Source: Acidimicrobiia bacterium
GTDB lineage: Bacteria > Actinomycetota > Acidimicrobiia > UBA5794 > JAOTWH01
Assembly: GCA_029863035.1 (NCBI GenBank)
Contig: JAOTWH010000008.1
Span: forward strand, 1-25,603
Direction of reading: 5' to 3'
DNA: 25,603 nt
In this document: piece after piece, positions 22,451 through 25,603 of the stretch
Layout of the letters: every line of letters begins with the position of its first letter
How positions within the stretch are numbered: position 1 is the stretch's first letter
The notes under the pieces: generated by a model
The model's input: the letters and a program-made list of their open reading frames with translations, nothing else
The model's database searches: none
Told to the model about the DNA's origin: nothing
Translations under genes and position numbers: made by a program

Positions 22451-24697
22451 ATGGTGGGCTTGAGGGCCGTCGCTGCGCTCATGGTCGTGGCCGCGTTAGC
22501 CGCTCCGGCGTCGGCAGACGATCCGTCACAGGGTTCGTGGCCGCTGGGCCGGGGACTGGTGGTTCCAGGCGACCTGGAGCGCGGTCCCGAGTGGGTGCGG
22601 AGTCACCCCATGATGGTTGCGTCGCTGGTCGTCTCCATGGGCGATCCGCCCGCGGCGATCCGCAACGGCTACTTCGGTGACTTCGGAGCCAACACGATCT
22701 GGTTGTGGAAAGACGGTGCCCACGAGGTCGACGGCTGGCAGGCCGGTGGCAATCCGGTCGACTTCGTCACCTGGCTCGACAACGACGGTACGTCCCTCGT
22801 TTGGGATCCGTTCCTAGATGAGTTCGAGTCCAGTGGCCTGCTGCTGGGTGGCCTGGCGCCAGGCACCCCAGGGCGGGTGGGATATCAGGTAGGCGACGAG
22901 CCGGGGACGGTCGCCGAGCTGGATGACATCTCCGCTGCGATGGATGCCATCAGGGTGGCAGACCCAGAAGCGCTGCTGTTGACCAACTTCACCTTCTATG
23001 CCCAGGAGCGAGAGGAGCTCCTCGCCCGGTGGGTAGATGGTGTAGATGAGGCCGACATCCAGGTATCCACCGATTACTTCTATGGCCGGGAGCATTACAC
23101 AGTGCTCGAATTCTTCAGGAACACGGCCCTTGCCAAGGGCGTGCCATATTGGCAGTACCTCAACGCCTACGTTGGTGAAGAGAGCGGCTTCCTCCCAACC
23201 CAGACGGCTTCAGACCTGCGTTGGCAGGCCATGGTCGGCCTGGCGTATGGCTACACGGGACACATCTGGTTCTTCTACCAGGCCAACGATGAGGGGCATC
23301 CCACTGCCACCGGGTTCGGCGGATCGATCCTGCACGATGGGGTGGGGGAGTTCGACGCATCCCGCACCGCCAACTGGGCCACGGTGGCATCGGTCAACCG
23401 AGAGCTGACCAACCTTGGCCAAGCGGTGATCCAACTCACCTCGACCGATGTTCGTTATATCGGAGCAACCCATCCCGACACCATCCAGCCGTTCAACACG
23501 CGATGGTGGTCTCCCGGGGCAGGGGGAGACCCCTACCTGAGGGCGATCGGGCCAGCCGCCGGCGAGGGTCCGATGGACATCATCATCGGCTACTTCCGCG
23601 ATCCCGCCGGGCAGCTCTACCTGATGGTGCAGAACGCCCGCCACACACACTCGATGGGTATCGACGGATCTCCCCTGCCCGAAGCTGACGAACCCGGCAC
23701 CATCCGGCTCAGGTTCGACTTCACCGGAGCGCCCTATTACGTAGATCGTTCCCGGCTCGAGTACCTGGACCCGGCCGACGGCAAGGTGAAGGTGCTGCCG
23801 CTCAACCTCGATGTCGTTCCTCCCCCGCCACCCGAGGAGCCACCCGAAGGCGAACCACCTCCGGAAGAGCCGCCCCCTCCGGAAGAGCCGCCCCCGCCGC
23901 CGAGGGAGATCTCGTCCGCCGAGGTGACACTGCTGCCGGGCGGGGTGTTCCTGTACAAGTACGCCGACACCGTCCCGTTCCGCCTTGGCGCTCGGGTCGA
24001 CGGAGTTGGTCTGGTCGATGAGGCGACCGGCCGCTGGTTCCTGCGTGATGGAGTGGGAGTCAACGCCTTCTACTTCGGCGACCCGGGCGACGTGCCTTTC
24101 CTTGGTGACTGGGACTGCGACGGCGTTGACACTCCTGGCCTGTACCGCCGCTCCGACGGTTTCGTCTACCTGAGGAACACCAACGATCAGGGATTCGCCG
24201 ACGTGCGATTCTTCTTTGGTAACCCCGGCGACCTGCCCCTGGTGGGTGACTTCAACGGGGACGGGTGCGACACCGTCTCCATCTTCCGCCCCGATGAAGC
24301 TCGTGTCTACGTCGTCAACCGCCTGGGCAGCGAAGCGGGAGGCTTGGGGGCTGCCGAGTTCTCTTTCCCATATGGCGAGGAGGACGACCTGCCCTTCGCC
24401 GGCGACTTCGATGGCGACGGCATCGACACGGTGGGCCTGCGACGCCTCGCAACCGGCGAGATCTTGCTGCGCGATCAGCTCACCGCCGGCAACGCCCAAG
24501 TGGTCTTCACCTTCGGCGATCCCGGGGACGAGTTCGTCACCGGTGACTGGAACGGGGACGGCACCGCCACCCCAGGAGTATTTCGGCCGGAACTAGCCCG
24601 CTTCTTCCTGCGGGGATCCAACGACGTCGGGCCTTCCGACTTCGACTTCCTGTTCGGCGAGGGGGGCTGGACCCCGGTGTCAGGGGTGTTCGACTAG
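22451..24697 (+). CDS. Large secreted protein: hydrolase-like barrel, Pro-rich linker, FG-GAP-like repeats
   Basis: A 748-residue exported protein. Residues 1-22 are a signal peptide with likely cleavage after APASA. Residues about 30-450 resemble a glycoside-hydrolase-type TIM barrel: NTIWLWKDG, the GYQVGDEPGT segment whose Glu150 could be a catalytic acid, LLLTNFTFY, and WQAMVGLAYGYTGHIWFFYQ as a late strand. This is a fold-level guess, with no family named. Residues about 456-490 are a Pro/Glu linker. The C-terminal 240 residues hold four repeats with GD[WF][DN]xDGxDTxG[LV][YF]R loops, e.g. GDWDCDGVDTPGLYR and GDFNGDGCDTVSIFR, typical of calcium-binding FG-GAP/VCBS-like blades, plus a partial fifth. 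It probably acts on a polysaccharide or cell-surface substrate. No link to complex I is evident. Confidence 0.7.
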   Translation: MVGLRAVAALMVVAALAAPASADDPSQGSWPLGRGLVVPGDLERGPEWVRSHPMMVASLVVSMGDPPAAIRNGYFGDFGANTIWLWKDGAHEVDGWQAGGNPVDFVTWLDNDGTSLVWDPFLDEFESSGLLLGGLAPGTPGRVGYQVGDEPGTVAELDDISAAMDAIRVADPEALLLTNFTFYAQEREELLARWVDGVDEADIQVSTDYFYGREHYTVLEFFRNTALAKGVPYWQYLNAYVGEESGFLPTQTASDLRWQAMVGLAYGYTGHIWFFYQANDEGHPTATGFGGSILHDGVGEFDASRTANWATVASVNRELTNLGQAVIQLTSTDVRYIGATHPDTIQPFNTRWWSPGAGGDPYLRAIGPAAGEGPMDIIIGYFRDPAGQLYLMVQNARHTHSMGIDGSPLPEADEPGTIRLRFDFTGAPYYVDRSRLEYLDPADGKVKVLPLNLDVVPPPPPEEPPEGEPPPEEPPPPEEPPPPPREISSAEVTLLPGGVFLYKYADTVPFRLGARVDGVGLVDEATGRWFLRDGVGVNAFYFGDPGDVPFLGDWDCDGVDTPGLYRRSDGFVYLRNTNDQGFADVRFFFGNPGDLPLVGDFNGDGCDTVSIFRPDEARVYVVNRLGSEAGGLGAAEFSFPYGEEDDLPFAGDFDGDGIDTVGLRRLATGEILLRDQLTAGNAQVVFTFGDPGDEFVTGDWNGDGTATPGVFRPELARFFLRGSNDVGPSDFDFLFGEGGWTPVSGVFD

Positions 24698-24706
24698 GCC
24701 GCCTCT

Positions 24707-24881
24707 TCCCTTCCCCCTCAGGGGGAAGTACCCCGAGCGCAGCGAGGGGGGATGGGGGTGGGGATGACCACATACGCCCCCCACCCTCCCCCTAGCCCCC
24801 TCCCTGAGGGAGGGGGAATCACGCCCTCCCTTCCCCCTCAGGGGGAAGTACCCCGAGCGCAGCGAGGGGGGATGGGGGTGG
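24707..24881. repeat. GC-rich palindromic repeat block (family A), two direct copies and one inverted
   Basis: Positions 24707-24761 and 24827-24881 are identical over 55 bases, a 120-bp period. Each copy has TTCCCCCTCAGGGGGAA, a near-perfect palindrome, followed by GTACCCCGAGCGCAGCGAGG and a G-run. Between them, around 24777-24816, lies an inverted version with TCCCTGAGGGA and C-runs. A diverged copy in inverted orientation lies at 14470-14572. The 207-bp gap holds nothing else I can identify. Confidence 0.85.
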
Positions 24882-24890
24882 ACCAGCAGC

Positions 24891-24896
24891 TAGCTT
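24891..24896 (+). promoter_or_regulatory. Candidate -10 element of the MidA-family gene
   Basis: TAGCTT fits TANNNT and lies 8 nt before the ATG at 24905; there is no Shine-Dalgarno in between. Confidence 0.35.
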
Positions 24897-24904
24897 CGCG
24901 TCGC

Positions 24905-25603
24905 ATGCTGAAGCAACGCCTCATCGAGAAGATCTTCGCCGGCTCGGCTATGCCATTCGAGGAGTTCATGGAGGCCGCTCTCTATGACCCTGAGCACGGC
25001 TTCTTCTCCAGCGACGAGCTGCGGTCGGTAAAGGGCGGCGACTTCCTCACCAGCCCCGAGGTGAGCCCCTTGTTCGGCGAGACGTTGGCGCGGTTCGTGG
25101 AGGCGGAGCGAGACCGCGTAGGCGAATCCTTCGCCGTCGTGGAGGTCGGTGCAGGATCGGGCTCATTGTTGGGCCCGCTGCTTGAGGCAATCGAGCCCCG
25201 CCCCGATGCCTGGGCGGTGGAGGCATCGCCCGCGGCCAGGGCAGCCTTGAAAGAGCTGCTCCCACCGCAGAGGGTGGTGTCGTCGCTGGGGGAGTTGCCG
25301 GGACCAATGCCCGGGGTGATCATCGCCAACGAGCTGGTCGACAACCTGCCCATGGCCCTGGCGGTCCGAGCGGGTGATAGCTGGGAGGAACGATGGGTGG
25401 GAGTCGACGGCGACTCGCTTGCGCTGGTGGCCCGCCCGGCTCGGTCAGAGACAGCCGAATGGTGCCAACGCTTCGCCGGCAGGGTGCCAGAGGGCGGCAT
25501 GGTCGAGGTGCAACTGGCGGCAACCAGGTGGGTAGAAACAGCGTTGAGTGTCCTGTCGGCTGGCGCCCTGGTGCTGATCGATTACGGGGGGACCGCAGAA
25601 GAG
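24905..25603 (+). CDS. MidA/NDUFAF7-family SAM-dependent methyltransferase (3' end outside window)
   Basis: The frame is open from the ATG to the last base, giving 233 residues of a protein that normally has about 350-400. Family signatures are strong: MPFEEFMEAALYDPEHGFF near the N-terminus, GGDFLTSPEVSPLFGE (44-59), the SAM-binding VVEVGAGSGSL (78-88), IIANELVDNLPMAL (139-152) and VLIDYGG near the cut end. The mitochondrial member, NDUFAF7/MidA, dimethylates an arginine of the NuoD homologue during complex I assembly. The bacterial role is less established. It lies about 2.7 kb after nuoN on the same strand, with its own candidate promoter, and the target arginine is conserved in this NuoD (Arg63). 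Whether the two are functionally linked is inference. Confidence 0.9.
   Translation, partial: MLKQRLIEKIFAGSAMPFEEFMEAALYDPEHGFFSSDELRSVKGGDFLTSPEVSPLFGETLARFVEAERDRVGESFAVVEVGAGSGSLLGPLLEAIEPRPDAWAVEASPAARAALKELLPPQRVVSSLGELPGPMPGVIIANELVDNLPMALAVRAGDSWEERWVGVDGDSLALVARPARSETAEWCQRFAGRVPEGGMVEVQLAATRWVETALSVLSAGALVLIDYGGTAEE

Overview
This is a GC-rich, almost wholly coding window dominated by proton-pumping complex I (NDH-1, nuo) genes. Frequent GTG starts, TANNNT -10 elements placed 6-8 nt before start codons (leaderless type), stop/start overlaps inside operons and high GC suggest an Actinomycetota-like bacterium, possibly Acidimicrobiia-related. That assignment is inference; there is no rRNA in the window to test it.

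Layout. Positions 2-4274 hold the 3' end of one nuo operon: a nuoL cut by the window edge, then nuoM and nuoN. A membrane-anchored bactofilin-like gene overlaps the end of that nuoN. Positions 5431-6045 are a small rearranged patch. Two hairpins built from CTCGTTTCTCG/GAAACGAGAAACG units, each followed by a copy of the 3' end of the iron-transporter ATPase gene, flank a gene for a tiny secreted protein made of three 18-residue repeats. Positions 6001-9630 (minus strand) carry a three-gene ferric-iron ABC importer. A divergent class I methyltransferase, a 50-residue membrane peptide and a type I phosphodiesterase/pyrophosphatase-family protein follow up to 11686.

Positions 11769-22178 hold a second, complete 11-gene complex I operon, nuoABCD-HIJK-LMN. 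It has no nuoE, nuoF or nuoG, so the NADH-oxidising module is not encoded here. Intergenic palindromic repeats sit exactly at the D/H junction (where nuoEFG lies in 14-gene operons), at the K/L junction and after nuoN, so the operon is split into ABCD, HIJK and LMN blocks. The window therefore carries two nuoLMN antiporter-like sets. NuoD keeps the quinone-site His but has Trp and Glu where bovine and Thermus enzymes have Tyr and Asp; NuoH has Ile for the first Glu of its conserved P-E-x-E loop. Together these suggest a complex I with an unusual electron donor and perhaps an altered quinone site.

Positions 22451-24697 encode a large secreted protein: a putative glycoside-hydrolase-like barrel, a proline-rich linker and calcium-binding-type FG-GAP-like repeats. 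After a block of GC-rich repeats, the window ends inside a MidA/NDUFAF7-family methyltransferase gene. The mitochondrial member of this family methylates an arginine of the NuoD homologue during complex I assembly, and that arginine is present in the NuoD encoded here.
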